Shown piece after piece: positions 6,386-13,241 of a stretch of DNA of 13,241 nucleotides (position 1 is its first letter; each line of letters starts with the position of its first letter). Source of the DNA: Luminiphilus sp. (GTDB lineage: Bacteria; Pseudomonadota; Gammaproteobacteria; Pseudomonadales; Halieaceae); contig JAQXEB010000097.1 in the NCBI GenBank assembly GCA_029251065.1, positions 1 to 13,241 on the forward strand, written 5' to 3'. The translations under genes and the position numbers were made by a program. The notes beneath the pieces were generated by a model. The model had not been told where the DNA came from. It searched no databases and worked only from the letters and a program-made list of their open reading frames with translations.

Positions 6386-7623
6386 CAATAAGCCTCCAAT
6401 CCGTCCAATGCTGAGACTGGCGATATTTTACTGGCTCGGTGGGCTGGGTAAACCGCGGCAACCAAGCTGAGTCCGAGCGCCATGCTCACTACCCAACCGA
6501 TATCAGCACCCTGCAAGTCAGTGGGTAACCCTCCGATGTAATACACACTGGGATCAAACAGTGTCCAACCGAAGACACGCTCGACGAGCGCCATCAGCGA
6601 CCCCAAATTTAAACTCATGAGCACTCCAATGACCGTACCCAGTGCAATTCCAAACGTCGCCAGTATCAAACCATGCAACAGAAAAATGCGACGCACCCCC
6701 GCGGCGGTCAGCCCAAGCACCCGAAGCGATGCAATGTCAGACCGTTTTTCTGCCACCGACATCGTCAATGACGACACCACATTAAAAGCGGCAACCGCAA
6801 TCAGCGCAGAGAGCAAAATACTCACCATTATTTTCTCCATCCGAATCGCGGAGAACAAGGATCCATAGGACTCTGTCCACGTAACCGCATTGATACGCTC
6901 TTGGTATTCGCTCTCAAGGCGTTGAGCGACACTGTCGGCTCGATCAGGGTCTTTCAACTGGAGACGAATACCATCCACGTACACGACACCACTTAACTTT
7001 TTCATGGTCTCCAGTGAGGTGACCGCCATCGACGCATCGGGCGAGGCCCCGACAGACACCACAGCCCCTACACGCAACTTCCGATACCGGGGTAATACGC
7101 CAAATGGCGTAATAGAAAGGCGCGGTAAAACCACTTCAATTGAATCGCCTATACTGACGCCTAGCGAATTCGCAAGCACGGCGCCGAGAGCAATGTGGTA
7201 AGGCTGCGTCATGACCTCTTGCAGACTGCCATCGACGACACGCGCGTTGAAGCGTTGGGTCGACCCTGTCTCAAGTCCCATTAACTCCGCACCACTGGTT
7301 CCAAACTCACTTCGCGCCATCACTTGGCGCTTAAGATACGGTGTAGCGGCGATCCCCGACTGGGATAATTCAACCCGCTCTGCGAGCGCTTGCGCGTCGC
7401 CGTCATAGTCTATAAATCGAAGTTCGACGTGTGGAATGGCATTTAAAAGCCTACCCGTGAGCTCGCCGGCCAAACCGTTCATCACGGAGAGCACCACAAT
7501 CAGACTCGCGACACCCAGCGCCATGCCCAGTGCCGCGAAGCCAGCCACCCAGCGTGTGAAGGCGCGCTGCTGTTTACTGAAACTCAGTCGCCTGGCAATG
7601 TCGACTTCGATCGATCTCAGCAT
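6385..7623 (-). CDS. lolC: LolC-type permease subunit of the lipoprotein-releasing ABC transporter
   Basis: The 412 residues have the LolC/LolE layout: helix 1 at about 25-49 (LGVASLIVVLSVMNG), a periplasmic domain at about 50-260, and helices at about 264-289, 313-337 and 374-393. The protein ends in the conserved VYPAHRASKISPVSAL segment. At residues 166-180 the periplasmic domain carries LPRLSITPFGVLPRY, which resembles the E. coli LolC hook (FTPMGRIPSQ), the loop that grips LolA. This is why I assign it as LolC. It is the first of the three lol genes. Its ATG shares one base with the nqrM stop (TGATG), so the lol genes are directly joined to the nqr train. The ribosome-binding site is weak (CGAG), suggesting coupling to nqrM translation. 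Confidence 0.88.
   Translation of the reverse strand: MLRSIEVDIARRLSFSKQQRAFTRWVAGFAALGMALGVASLIVVLSVMNGLAGELTGRLLNAIPHVELRFIDYDGDAQALAERVELSQSGIAATPYLKRQVMARSEFGTSGAELMGLETGSTQRFNARVVDGSLQEVMTQPYHIALGAVLANSLGVSIGDSIEVVLPRLSITPFGVLPRYRKLRVGAVVSVGASPDASMAVTSLETMKKLSGVVYVDGIRLQLKDPDRADSVAQRLESEYQERINAVTWTESYGSLFSAIRMEKIMVSILLSALIAVAAFNVVSSLTMSVAEKRSDIASLRVLGLTAAGVRRIFLLHGLILATFGIALGTVIGVLMSLNLGSLMALVERVFGWTLFDPSVYYIGGLPTDLQGADIGWVVSMALGLSLVAAVYPAHRASKISPVSALDGLEAY
6393..6397 (-). promoter_or_regulatory. Ribosome-binding site of lolD (decides its start)
   Basis: The minus strand reads GGAGG, then CTTATTG, then ATG. The 7-base spacing favours the ATG at 6385 over the in-frame TTG one codon upstream, which would be only 4 bases from the site. 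Confidence 0.7.
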
Positions 7624-7847
7624 CAGCGCTCGTTGGGGTCAAATAATGCCGTACCTGTAGCATCCACAGAACGCGATTCAGTTTCGCAGCGCTGCGGATC
7701 GCCGCCGCAAAGGTCACAGGACTGGTCAATGCCTAGCGCCCCAATACCGCCACAAGACCCTTTTATCGGTGCTCGTCCTGCCATGACACCGACGGCCATC
7801 GCCGCGATGATAAGCCCGAAGACTAAAAAGCTAATTATAAAAATCAA
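7623..7847 (-). CDS. nqrM: NqrM, maturation factor of Na+-NQR (DUF539 family)
   Basis: NqrM is a small membrane-anchored protein required to assemble active Na+-NQR; in Vibrio work it is thought to deliver Fe to the cysteine site between NqrD and NqrE. The 74 residues comprise one N-terminal helix (about 2-22, FIISFLVFGLIIAAMAVGVM) and a short cysteine-rich tail with Cys32 (GSCGG), Cys44, Cys47 (CDLCGGDP) and Cys54, the four-cysteine pattern of the family. The start is a TTG (7845-7847) overlapping the apbE stop as TTGA. It is supported by GGAGAG 8 bases upstream and by the position of the helix; no ATG or GTG precedes the helix. The stop shares one base with the lolC ATG. Its place just after nqrF and apbE confirms the call. 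Confidence 0.92.
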   Translation of the reverse strand: MIFIISFLVFGLIIAAMAVGVMAGRAPIKGSCGGIGALGIDQSCDLCGGDPQRCETESRSVDATGTALFDPNER

Positions 7848-8911
7848 GGGATCATCTCTCCATTGTCTGACGCTATCAGCCAGCGGCTCATGGCTTCGTT
7901 GTGTGAGCTTATCAGCTGTTCACCGTTGCGAGAAATCAAGTAAACACTCAAGTCATACAGATTCGCCAAGCGCAGTGCCTCAGTCGTACCAACGACCATT
8001 AGGGCCGTTGCCCAGGCGTCAGCGACCATCGTCGATGGATGGATCACGGTAGCGGATACGAGATCGTGCTCTATCGGATAACCGGTTCTCGGATCGATTA
8101 GGTGCGAAAATCGTTTCCCGTCGACCTCAAAAAAATTACGGTAATTACCGCTCGTGGCAATACCCACATCACTGACGGATACAGCCGCATAGGGCTTACC
8201 GACGCCTGCCCGAATTGGATTCTCAATAGCGAGTCGCCAGTCATCGCCTCTCGGACTAACACCCCGTGTTTGAATTTCACCACCGACTTCGAGCATGAAG
8301 TTTCCAACACCGATTTCATCGAGCGCATCGCCCGCAAGATCAACCGCGTAACCTTTGGCGATTGACGAGAAATCGAGCGTTGCGCGTGTATTTCGCTTCA
8401 AAAAACTGCGGTCCGAAAGGTCCCATGCAAACTGATTAAGACCACTATAAGATCTGGCAATGGTGAGCTGGTCATCTGTGGGGCGTTCGGTCACACCCTC
8501 AGGTCCAAACCCCCAAAGGTCAATCAGGGGTGCTACTGAGGGATCATAGGCGCCCGCGGTCGCCTGATGAATGTCAATTGCTGCGTTGAACACCAGCGTA
8601 AAATCCCAGTCGACCTCAAATATCTGTCCGGCAGGCAGGCTGTTCAATTGACTGAGCGTGGACGATGCGCGGTAGTTATTCATGCTGTCATCAACGACGG
8701 CGAAAGCGTTCGTAATGGCGTCTTCAACATCATGAGCGGTGAGGCCGTCAGGTGCACCGTGATAGGTCACATTCCAGGTAGTACCAAATACAGCGCCCTG
8801 AAGCTGGACCTTATTCGGACTGGCGTCACACGCAACCAAACAAAGCAAAAAGGCCAGCACGATGGCTGGCCTGACATGACAGTTCAAACGCTGTTTAACC
8901 ACCAAAATCAT
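7844..8911 (-). CDS. apbE: ApbE, periplasmic FMN transferase lipoprotein
   Basis: ApbE uses FAD to attach FMN covalently to a threonine of target proteins, here expected to be NqrB and NqrC. The 355 residues start with a basic segment and a hydrophobic signal peptide ending in the lipobox LVAC, so Cys28 would be lipidated. Asp29 and Ala30 follow. The catalytic domain shows FGTTWNVTY (42-50), GAYDPSVAPLIDLWGFG (120-136), DFSSIAKGYAVD (180-191), EVGGEIQTRG (208-217), IATSGNYRNFF (251-261), HLIDPRTGYP (270-279) and ADAWATALMVVG (297-308). The last holds Asp298 and Thr302, in the usual metal-ligand region. The ATG at 8911 overlaps the end of nqrF by 17 bases and lacks a clear ribosome-binding site; a few codons of start error are possible. 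It overlaps nqrM by 4 bases. The Asp at +2 suggests retention at the inner membrane. Confidence 0.94.
   Translation of the reverse strand: MILVVKQRLNCHVRPAIVLAFLLCLVACDASPNKVQLQGAVFGTTWNVTYHGAPDGLTAHDVEDAITNAFAVVDDSMNNYRASSTLSQLNSLPAGQIFEVDWDFTLVFNAAIDIHQATAGAYDPSVAPLIDLWGFGPEGVTERPTDDQLTIARSYSGLNQFAWDLSDRSFLKRNTRATLDFSSIAKGYAVDLAGDALDEIGVGNFMLEVGGEIQTRGVSPRGDDWRLAIENPIRAGVGKPYAAVSVSDVGIATSGNYRNFFEVDGKRFSHLIDPRTGYPIEHDLVSATVIHPSTMVADAWATALMVVGTTEALRLANLYDLSVYLISRNGEQLISSHNEAMSRWLIASDNGEMIP
7856..7861 (-). promoter_or_regulatory. Ribosome-binding site of nqrM (supports a TTG start)
   Basis: The minus strand reads GGAGAG, then 8 bases, then TTG. It lies inside the last codons of apbE. It is the main sequence evidence that nqrM begins at a rare TTG codon. 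Confidence 0.6.
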
Positions 8912-10118
8912 CTAGGAAAATGTTCTCGCGTTCGACGCCAAGATCCAGAAGCATCTCTATACACGCCTTGTTCATCATGGGTGGCCCGCACATGTAGTAC
9001 TCGCAATCCTCGGGGGCTGGATGCTCTTTGAGATATTGCTCAAACAATACGTTGTGAATAAAACCCGTCAATCCGTCCCAGTCGTCCTCAGGTTGGGGAT
9101 CCGAGAGCGCCACATGCCAGTCGAAGTTGTCGTTTTCGGCCGCAAGCGTGTCGTAATCTTCAACGTAGAACATTTCCCGAAGCGAGCGGGCGCCGTACCA
9201 GAATGAAATCTTGCGATCGGTATCGAGCCTGCGTAGTTGATCAAAAAGGTGCGATCGCATGGGCGCCATACCGGCGCCACCGCCAATAAAGACCATCTCT
9301 GCAGCGGTTTCCTTGGCAAAAAACTCACCGAAAGGACCGTAAACATTAACCGTATCGCCGGGCTTTAGACCGAACGCCCAGCTCGACATGACCCCGGGGG
9401 GCAAACCCTCGGTTCGGGGCGGGGGTGTGGCCACTCGAATATTAAACTTTACGACACCCTTCTCCTCTGGATAATTAGCCATTGAGTAGGCCCGAATCGT
9501 GGTTTCCGGAGAGGCAGACTCGAGCTTAAAGAAGCCAAAGTGTTCCCAGTCACCGCGGTACTCCTCACCAATATCGAAATCAGAAAACTTCACTGCGTGC
9601 GGAGGGCATTCTAACTGTACATAGCCTCCCGCTCGGAAGTCGCAGACCTCACCCTCTGGCAGTCGCAGCACCAATTCTTTAATGAACGTCGCGACATTAT
9701 CGTTCGACTCAACAGTGCACTCCCACTGTTTAACACCAAAGACCTCTTCGGGGATCTCAATCTTTAGATCCTGCTTGACGGGTGTTTGGCAGGAAAGCCG
9801 CCAGCCTTCATTGGCTTCTCGTCGAGTAAAATGGCTCTCTTCCGTCGGTAACAGTGTCCCGCCACCCTCTGCAACAATGCACTTGCACTGTGCACAGGTG
9901 CCGCCACCACCGCAGGCGCTGGCCAAGAACAAATCTGCATCGGCCAAGGTTTGCAGTAACTTGCCACCCGCCGGCACCTGGATCGTCTTGCCCCCATTGA
10001 TCTCTATACTGATATTTCCAGTCGCAACCAGCTTGCTGCGCGCCGCCAAAATGACCATTACCAAGGCGACCACCACAGCGGTGAACATACCTACGCCAAA
10101 GAAAATAGTTGTAAACAC
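8895..10118 (-). CDS. nqrF: NqrF, NADH-oxidising subunit of Na+-NQR
   Basis: NqrF takes electrons from NADH through FAD to a 2Fe-2S cluster and starts electron flow through the Na+ pump. The 407 residues match the usual length of about 408. An N-terminal membrane anchor (about 4-25) is followed by a ferredoxin domain with cluster cysteines 69, 75, 78 and 110 (ACGGGGTCAQCKC and LSCQ). The FAD-binding motif RAYSMANY is at 209-216. The NADH-binding domain has GGGAGMAPMRSH at 279-290 and MCGPPMMNKA at 376-385, ending in the family tail LDDFGG. The start is GTG (10116-10118), with AGGAGAG just upstream. A 28-base gap separates it from nqrE, the longest in this train, and its end overlaps apbE. All expected ligands are present. 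Confidence 0.97.
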   Translation of the reverse strand: MFTTIFFGVGMFTAVVVALVMVILAARSKLVATGNISIEINGGKTIQVPAGGKLLQTLADADLFLASACGGGGTCAQCKCIVAEGGGTLLPTEESHFTRREANEGWRLSCQTPVKQDLKIEIPEEVFGVKQWECTVESNDNVATFIKELVLRLPEGEVCDFRAGGYVQLECPPHAVKFSDFDIGEEYRGDWEHFGFFKLESASPETTIRAYSMANYPEEKGVVKFNIRVATPPPRTEGLPPGVMSSWAFGLKPGDTVNVYGPFGEFFAKETAAEMVFIGGGAGMAPMRSHLFDQLRRLDTDRKISFWYGARSLREMFYVEDYDTLAAENDNFDWHVALSDPQPEDDWDGLTGFIHNVLFEQYLKEHPAPEDCEYYMCGPPMMNKACIEMLLDLGVERENIFLDDFGG

Positions 10119-10122
10119 AAGA

Positions 10123-10129
10123 CTCTCCT
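10123..10129 (-). promoter_or_regulatory. Ribosome-binding site of nqrF (supports a GTG start)
   Basis: The minus strand reads AGGAGAG, then TCTT, then GTG. The core AGGAG is 6 bases from the start codon, which supports GTG at 10118. Confidence 0.65.
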
Positions 10130-10130
10130 A

Positions 10131-10147
10131 GAGCTAATGGAGCTAAT
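10131..10147. repeat. Short tandem repeat in the nqrE-nqrF gap
   Basis: GAGCTAAT occurs at 10131-10138 and again at 10140-10147 with a single base between, a 9-base period. The second copy touches the nqrE stop codon. It sits just upstream of the nqrF ribosome-binding site. Eight bases twice may be chance or a small slippage product; I see no known regulatory motif in it. Confidence 0.4.
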
Positions 10148-10755
10148 TAAATATCGATACCACCGAAAGACATGAAGCCAAGCGACATCAGTCCCACAGT
10201 GATAAAGGTTATGCCAAGGCCCTGCAACCCGTCGGGCACATCACTGTATTTGAGTTTTTCGCGAATCCCCGCTAGCGCAACAATGGCCAGCGCCCAACCC
10301 ACACCTGAGCCAAAGCCGAAGACGACACTCTCGCCAAAGTTATAGCTTCGCTCCACCATGAATAACGACGCGCCTAAAATTGCACAGTTCACAGTGATCA
10401 AGGGCAGGAACACGCCGAGCGCCGAATACAACGCTGGGACGTAGCGGTCTAAAAACATTTCAAGAATTTGCACCAGTGCGGCGATGACACCGATGTAGGA
10501 CAGCAAACCCAAGAAACTCAGGTCTAAGTCTGGGTAGCCTGCCCAAGCCAATGCGCCGTCTGCAAGCAAGTTTTGATAGATCAGATTATTGACCGGAACG
10601 GTAATGGTCAAAACAACAACCACCGCGATGCCCAAACCAAAGGCGGCCGAGATCTTTTTTGAGACAGCGAGGAATGTACACATGCCTAAAAAGAATGCGA
10701 GCGCCATGTTCTCGATGAATACAGCGCGGATAAATAGACTCAAGTAATGTTCCAT
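10147..10755 (-). CDS. nqrE: NqrE, membrane subunit of Na+-NQR
   Basis: NqrE is a six-helix inner-membrane subunit that, with NqrD, forms an inverted pair sharing an Fe or 2Fe-2S site in the middle of the membrane. The 202 residues are highly hydrophobic and carry the two ligand cysteines, Cys26 (LGMCTF) and Cys124 (TVNCAILG). Family sequence is clear in EHYLSLFIRAVFIENMALA at the start and LGFMSFGGIDI near the end. It begins with an ATG sharing one base with the nqrD stop (TAATG). AGGAGG lies 7 bases upstream. RnfA of the related Rnf complex is similar, but the flanking nqrC, nqrF and nqrM make NqrE the right call. Confidence 0.96.
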   Translation of the reverse strand: MEHYLSLFIRAVFIENMALAFFLGMCTFLAVSKKISAAFGLGIAVVVVLTITVPVNNLIYQNLLADGALAWAGYPDLDLSFLGLLSYIGVIAALVQILEMFLDRYVPALYSALGVFLPLITVNCAILGASLFMVERSYNFGESVVFGFGSGVGWALAIVALAGIREKLKYSDVPDGLQGLGITFITVGLMSLGFMSFGGIDI

Positions 10756-11414
10756 TACGCGCCCTCCTCGGAAACTGTGTGCTTGGCGATCTTGAACTCG
10801 GGCTCTTCAACCTGCGCGGTCTGTACCGCGCGAATAGCCCAAATTAGGAAGCCGATTAAGAAAAACGCACTTGGCGGCAATAACAGCAAACCATTAGGGT
10901 TGTACCACCCCCCCTCGGTGACCAACGGAAGGATTTCAACCCCCATTAGCGAACCGGCACCGAATAGCTCTCTGACCACACCGATGACGATCAAGACAAA
11001 GGAGTACCCTAAACCGTTACCCAAGCCATCTAAAAAGCTGGGAATCGGTGGATTTTTCATCGCGAAGGCTTCCGCTCGCCCCATCACAATACAATTAGTA
11101 ATGATCAAGCCAACGAACACACTCAGCTGTTTGGAAATGTCGTAAGCAACCGCTTTGAGTATTTGGTCCACCACGATCACCAGCGAGGCGATAATGGTCA
11201 TCTGAACAATGATTCGGATACTCGATGGGATAAACATGCGAATACTGGAGATAAAAAACGACGAGAATGCCGTCACCGCAGTCAGCGCAACCGACATCAC
11301 TAGACTGACTTGGAGCGATGACGTGACGGCCAGAGCGGAACAAATACCCAAAATCTGTAGGGCAATTGGGTTGTTCTGAATAATGGGTGAAAATAACGTC
11401 TCACGAACGTTCAT
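10755..11414 (-). CDS. nqrD: NqrD, membrane subunit of Na+-NQR
   Basis: NqrD pairs with NqrE in the membrane and provides the other two cysteines of the shared Fe site: Cys25 (LGICSAL) and Cys108 (ITNCIVMGRAEAFA). The spacing of 83 residues equals that in Vibrio cholerae as I recall it (Cys29 and Cys112). The 219 residues form about six helices. The soluble motif GRAEAFAMKNPPIPSFLDG at 112-130 is diagnostic for the NqrD/RnfE family. The ATG shares one base with the nqrC stop (TAATG), and GGAGGT lies 8 bases upstream. The C-terminal 20 residues are charged and cytoplasmic. Confidence 0.96.
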   Translation of the reverse strand: MNVRETLFSPIIQNNPIALQILGICSALAVTSSLQVSLVMSVALTAVTAFSSFFISSIRMFIPSSIRIIVQMTIIASLVIVVDQILKAVAYDISKQLSVFVGLIITNCIVMGRAEAFAMKNPPIPSFLDGLGNGLGYSFVLIVIGVVRELFGAGSLMGVEILPLVTEGGWYNPNGLLLLPPSAFFLIGFLIWAIRAVQTAQVEEPEFKIAKHTVSEEGA

Positions 11415-12190
11415 TAGGCGTTACCTCCGCGAAGATTACCAAGAAGCGGCGCGAACCCGTCATCACCGAGCCAGTACTGGACGAGGTTATGCACCCCTTT
11501 GGTGGTTAGTGTGGCGCCTGACAAGCCGTCGACCTGCCACTGCGCGTCGGCTGCCGCAGGATTCACAGCCCCCTTCAAAACACTGATCGCGACGTCACCA
11601 TTTTTGTAGGCAAGCTTGCCGGACCATTTTGCTTTCCAACTGGGGTTATCCACCTCACCGCCCAACCCCGGCGTTTCGCCGTGCTCGTAAAAACCGAGCC
11701 CTACGATCGTGTTCGCATCTGACTCCAAGGCGACAAATCCATAGAGTGTGGACCACAACCCGTAGCCGCGAATAGGAAGGATAATTCTGTCGAGAGCACC
11801 GCCCTCGTCATTAACGAGATACACGATCGCACGATTCTCTCGGCGCAGAATTTTAGCACTGTCCTCAGCACCACTCAGACTGCGACTCTGTGCAGGATCT
11901 TTTGCCGACTTGCGTTGATCAAAGAGGGCTGGATCAACGTCATCCACAAATAAGCCCGTATCGATATCAACCACTCGTGGCTGAATCGACATAAACTGCT
12001 CTTCTACACTCCGCTCCGGATCATAGAGACCACCCGCCATAAGAATATTGCGCTTAAGGTCCCGCGCTTTATTGGCTTCTTGCTGCGGCTTGAGCGCTAC
12101 GGCAGCAGTGGACACAACCACCGAGCAAACAATACAAAGCCCGAGCGCCACTGTGAGTACCCGAGACAGCGTCTCGTTATTAGCTGACAC
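11414..12190 (-). CDS. nqrC: NqrC, FMN-carrying subunit of Na+-NQR
   Basis: NqrC is anchored by one N-terminal helix (about 10-33) and carries a periplasmic domain with covalently bound FMN. The 258 residues contain the attachment motif SGATLTT at 224-230; Thr227 is the expected FMN site, modified by ApbE. Other family sequence includes RNILMAGGLYD (48-57), GYGLWSTLYGFVAL (142-155) and EHGETPGLGGEVDNP (169-183). The frame is open 27 codons upstream, but the GTG at 12188-12190 has AAAAGGAGA before it and gives the normal family start, so the longer version is rejected. The start overlaps the nqrB end by 11 bases, and the stop shares one base with nqrD. Confidence 0.95.
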   Translation of the reverse strand: MSANNETLSRVLTVALGLCIVCSVVVSTAAVALKPQQEANKARDLKRNILMAGGLYDPERSVEEQFMSIQPRVVDIDTGLFVDDVDPALFDQRKSAKDPAQSRSLSGAEDSAKILRRENRAIVYLVNDEGGALDRIILPIRGYGLWSTLYGFVALESDANTIVGLGFYEHGETPGLGGEVDNPSWKAKWSGKLAYKNGDVAISVLKGAVNPAAADAQWQVDGLSGATLTTKGVHNLVQYWLGDDGFAPLLGNLRGGNA

Positions 12191-13241
12191 GTGCGAGTCT
12201 CCTTTTAATGTTAGCTTGAACCGCAAAGTTATCGAAGAGCGGCGCAAACAAGTTTGCAAACAAAATGGCAAGCATCATGCCCTCAGGAAAGGCCGGATTT
12301 ACCACTCGAATAAGTACGCACATAACACCGATCAATGCGCCATATGCCAGACGACCACTGTCGGTCATTGCTGAGGACACAGGGTCTGTCGCCATAAAAA
12401 ACGTACCAAACGCGAAGCTACCAATCACCATGTGCCAGTACCAAGGCATCGCAAACATCGGATTGCTGTCCGAGCCAATGACGTTGAGCGCCAGCGAAAA
12501 ACCAATCATTCCCACAAAACACCCGACGACAACGCGCCATGATGCGATGCCCATCATGAGCAAAACCCCACCCCCAATCATGATTGCCAGCGTCGAGGTT
12601 TCACCCATAGATCCCGGCATTGCTCCCAAAAACGCATCCCACCATGTATAGGTCTCGGTCAGCTTAGCCATACCGTCGGTCGCCACAACACTGAGCGCTG
12701 TAGCGCCGGAGTAACCATCGACAGCGGTCCACACCGCATCGCCTGACAATTGTGCTGGGTAGGCAAAATAAAGGAATGCGCGACCGGTCAGTGCTGGATT
12801 GAGGAAGTTTTTACCCGTTCCGCCAAACACTTCTTTTGCCACGACAATGCCGAACGAGATCCCCATCGCCGCCTGCCACAGCGGCAGGTCGGGCGGCAAA
12901 GTCAGTGTGAACAGCACCGACGTCACAAAAAAACCTTCGTTGATTTCATGCCCGCGCTTCATCGCAAAGAGAACTTCCCAGAAGCCACCCACAATGAACG
13001 TGATCGCGTAAAGCGGCAGGAAATGAACAGCGCCGTAGAGGAAGTTATCCCAAAGACTATTTGGGTCGAATCCGCCGAGGCTTGCCACAATACCGCCTCG
13101 CCATCCCTCTAACGCGTATCCGCCCGCGGCGATAACCTCATTGGCCTGGTAACCCAGGTTGTACATACCATAAAACATGGCCGGAAACGTGCAGAACCAC
13201 ACCGTAATCATGATGCGCTTCAGATCGATACCGTCGCGAAC
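12180..13241 (-). CDS. nqrB: NqrB, membrane subunit of Na+-NQR (5' end outside window)
   Basis: NqrB is the large membrane subunit of the pump; it carries covalent FMN and, in Vibrio, riboflavin, and lies on the Na+ path. The 353 residues present begin VRDGIDLKRIMITVW at the window edge, so the internal ATG at 13211 is not the true start. The FMN attachment motif SGATALS is at visible residues 178-184, with Thr181 as the expected site. By comparison with Thr236 in V. cholerae, about 55 residues are missing. Many helices and the signatures GHEINEGFFVTSVLF and NFLNPALTGRAFLYFAYPAQ are clear. RnfD is a relative, but the length and context identify NqrB. nqrA should lie to the right, outside the window, with the operon promoter. 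Confidence 0.96.
   Translation of the reverse strand, partial: VRDGIDLKRIMITVWFCTFPAMFYGMYNLGYQANEVIAAGGYALEGWRGGIVASLGGFDPNSLWDNFLYGAVHFLPLYAITFIVGGFWEVLFAMKRGHEINEGFFVTSVLFTLTLPPDLPLWQAAMGISFGIVVAKEVFGGTGKNFLNPALTGRAFLYFAYPAQLSGDAVWTAVDGYSGATALSVVATDGMAKLTETYTWWDAFLGAMPGSMGETSTLAIMIGGGVLLMMGIASWRVVVGCFVGMIGFSLALNVIGSDSNPMFAMPWYWHMVIGSFAFGTFFMATDPVSSAMTDSGRLAYGALIGVMCVLIRVVNPAFPEGMMLAILFANLFAPLFDNFAVQANIKRRLARVS
12198..12206 (-). promoter_or_regulatory. Ribosome-binding site of nqrC (decides its start)
   Basis: The minus strand reads AAAAGGAGA, then CTCGCAC, then GTG. It lies inside the last codons of nqrB. It supports a GTG start at 12190 rather than an ATG 27 codons upstream at 12271. Confidence 0.75.

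Noticed and set aside
7633..8052. Plus-strand 139-codon open frame opposite nqrM and apbE
   Set aside because: Its composition mirrors the genes beneath it, and it has no domain of its own.
8567..9031. Plus-strand 154-codon open frame opposite apbE and nqrF
   Set aside because: Antisense to two well-supported genes and without a recognisable domain or ribosome-binding context.
9682..10131. Plus-strand 149-codon open frame opposite nqrF
   Set aside because: Shadow of nqrF, whose cluster and flavin motifs fill the minus strand; the product is low-complexity Ser/Pro/Thr-rich.
12190..12271. Longer 285-residue version of nqrC starting at 12271
   Set aside because: The extra residues are nqrB sequence read in another frame; the GTG at 12190 has a strong ribosome-binding site and gives the family's usual N-terminus.
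1..13241. Mobile element, CRISPR, toxin-antitoxin or phage-defence system
   Set aside because: No inverted or spaced repeats, transposase, integrase or defence domains are visible; every complete gene belongs to a known envelope, respiration or DNA-uptake family.

Overview
The window comes from a Gammaproteobacterium, most likely a marine one. The grounds are gene content (Na+-NQR, LolCDE, MsbA), gene order resembling what I recall of the Pseudomonas nqr-lol-comEC-exbBD neighbourhood, and roughly 50% or slightly higher GC by eye. I cannot name the genus; a Halieaceae/OM60-like or related oligotrophic group is only a guess. Almost every base is coding. The longest gene-free stretch is about 120 bases (3845-3963), and I see no tRNA, rRNA, CRISPR array, insertion sequence, phage gene or pseudogene.

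Reading in the direction of transcription (minus strand, right to left), the right two thirds is one gene train: nqrB (5' end outside the window), nqrC, nqrD, nqrE, nqrF, apbE, nqrM, lolC, lolD, lolE. Most junctions are 1 to 17 base overlaps. The exceptions are a 28-base gap at nqrE-nqrF and a 2-base gap at lolD-lolE. The first part encodes the Na+-pumping NADH:quinone oxidoreductase plus two accessory factors: ApbE, which attaches FMN to NqrB and NqrC, and NqrM, which is needed to mature the Fe site of NqrD/NqrE. The train runs without a gap into lolCDE, the inner-membrane ABC transporter that extracts lipoproteins and hands them to LolA.

A single plus-strand gene, a small DUF2062 membrane protein (3964-4500), converges on lolE so tightly that the two stop codons share a CTAG. 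Divergently from it, on the minus strand, comes a second train: comEC (DNA uptake channel), exbB and exbD (proton-driven energiser pair) and msbA (lipid A/LPS flippase, cut by the left edge).

The common theme is the cell envelope and its energy supply: a Na+ pump, lipoprotein sorting, LPS flipping and a proton-motive-force transducer. The key catalytic or ligand residues I looked for are present in the complete genes. I did not find a clearly new biological system. The points most worth a second look are the fusion of the nqr and lol trains, the Asp after the lipobox Cys of ApbE (an inner-membrane retention signal in enteric bacteria) in a gene just upstream of lolCDE, and the orphan ExbB/ExbD pair coupled to msbA.
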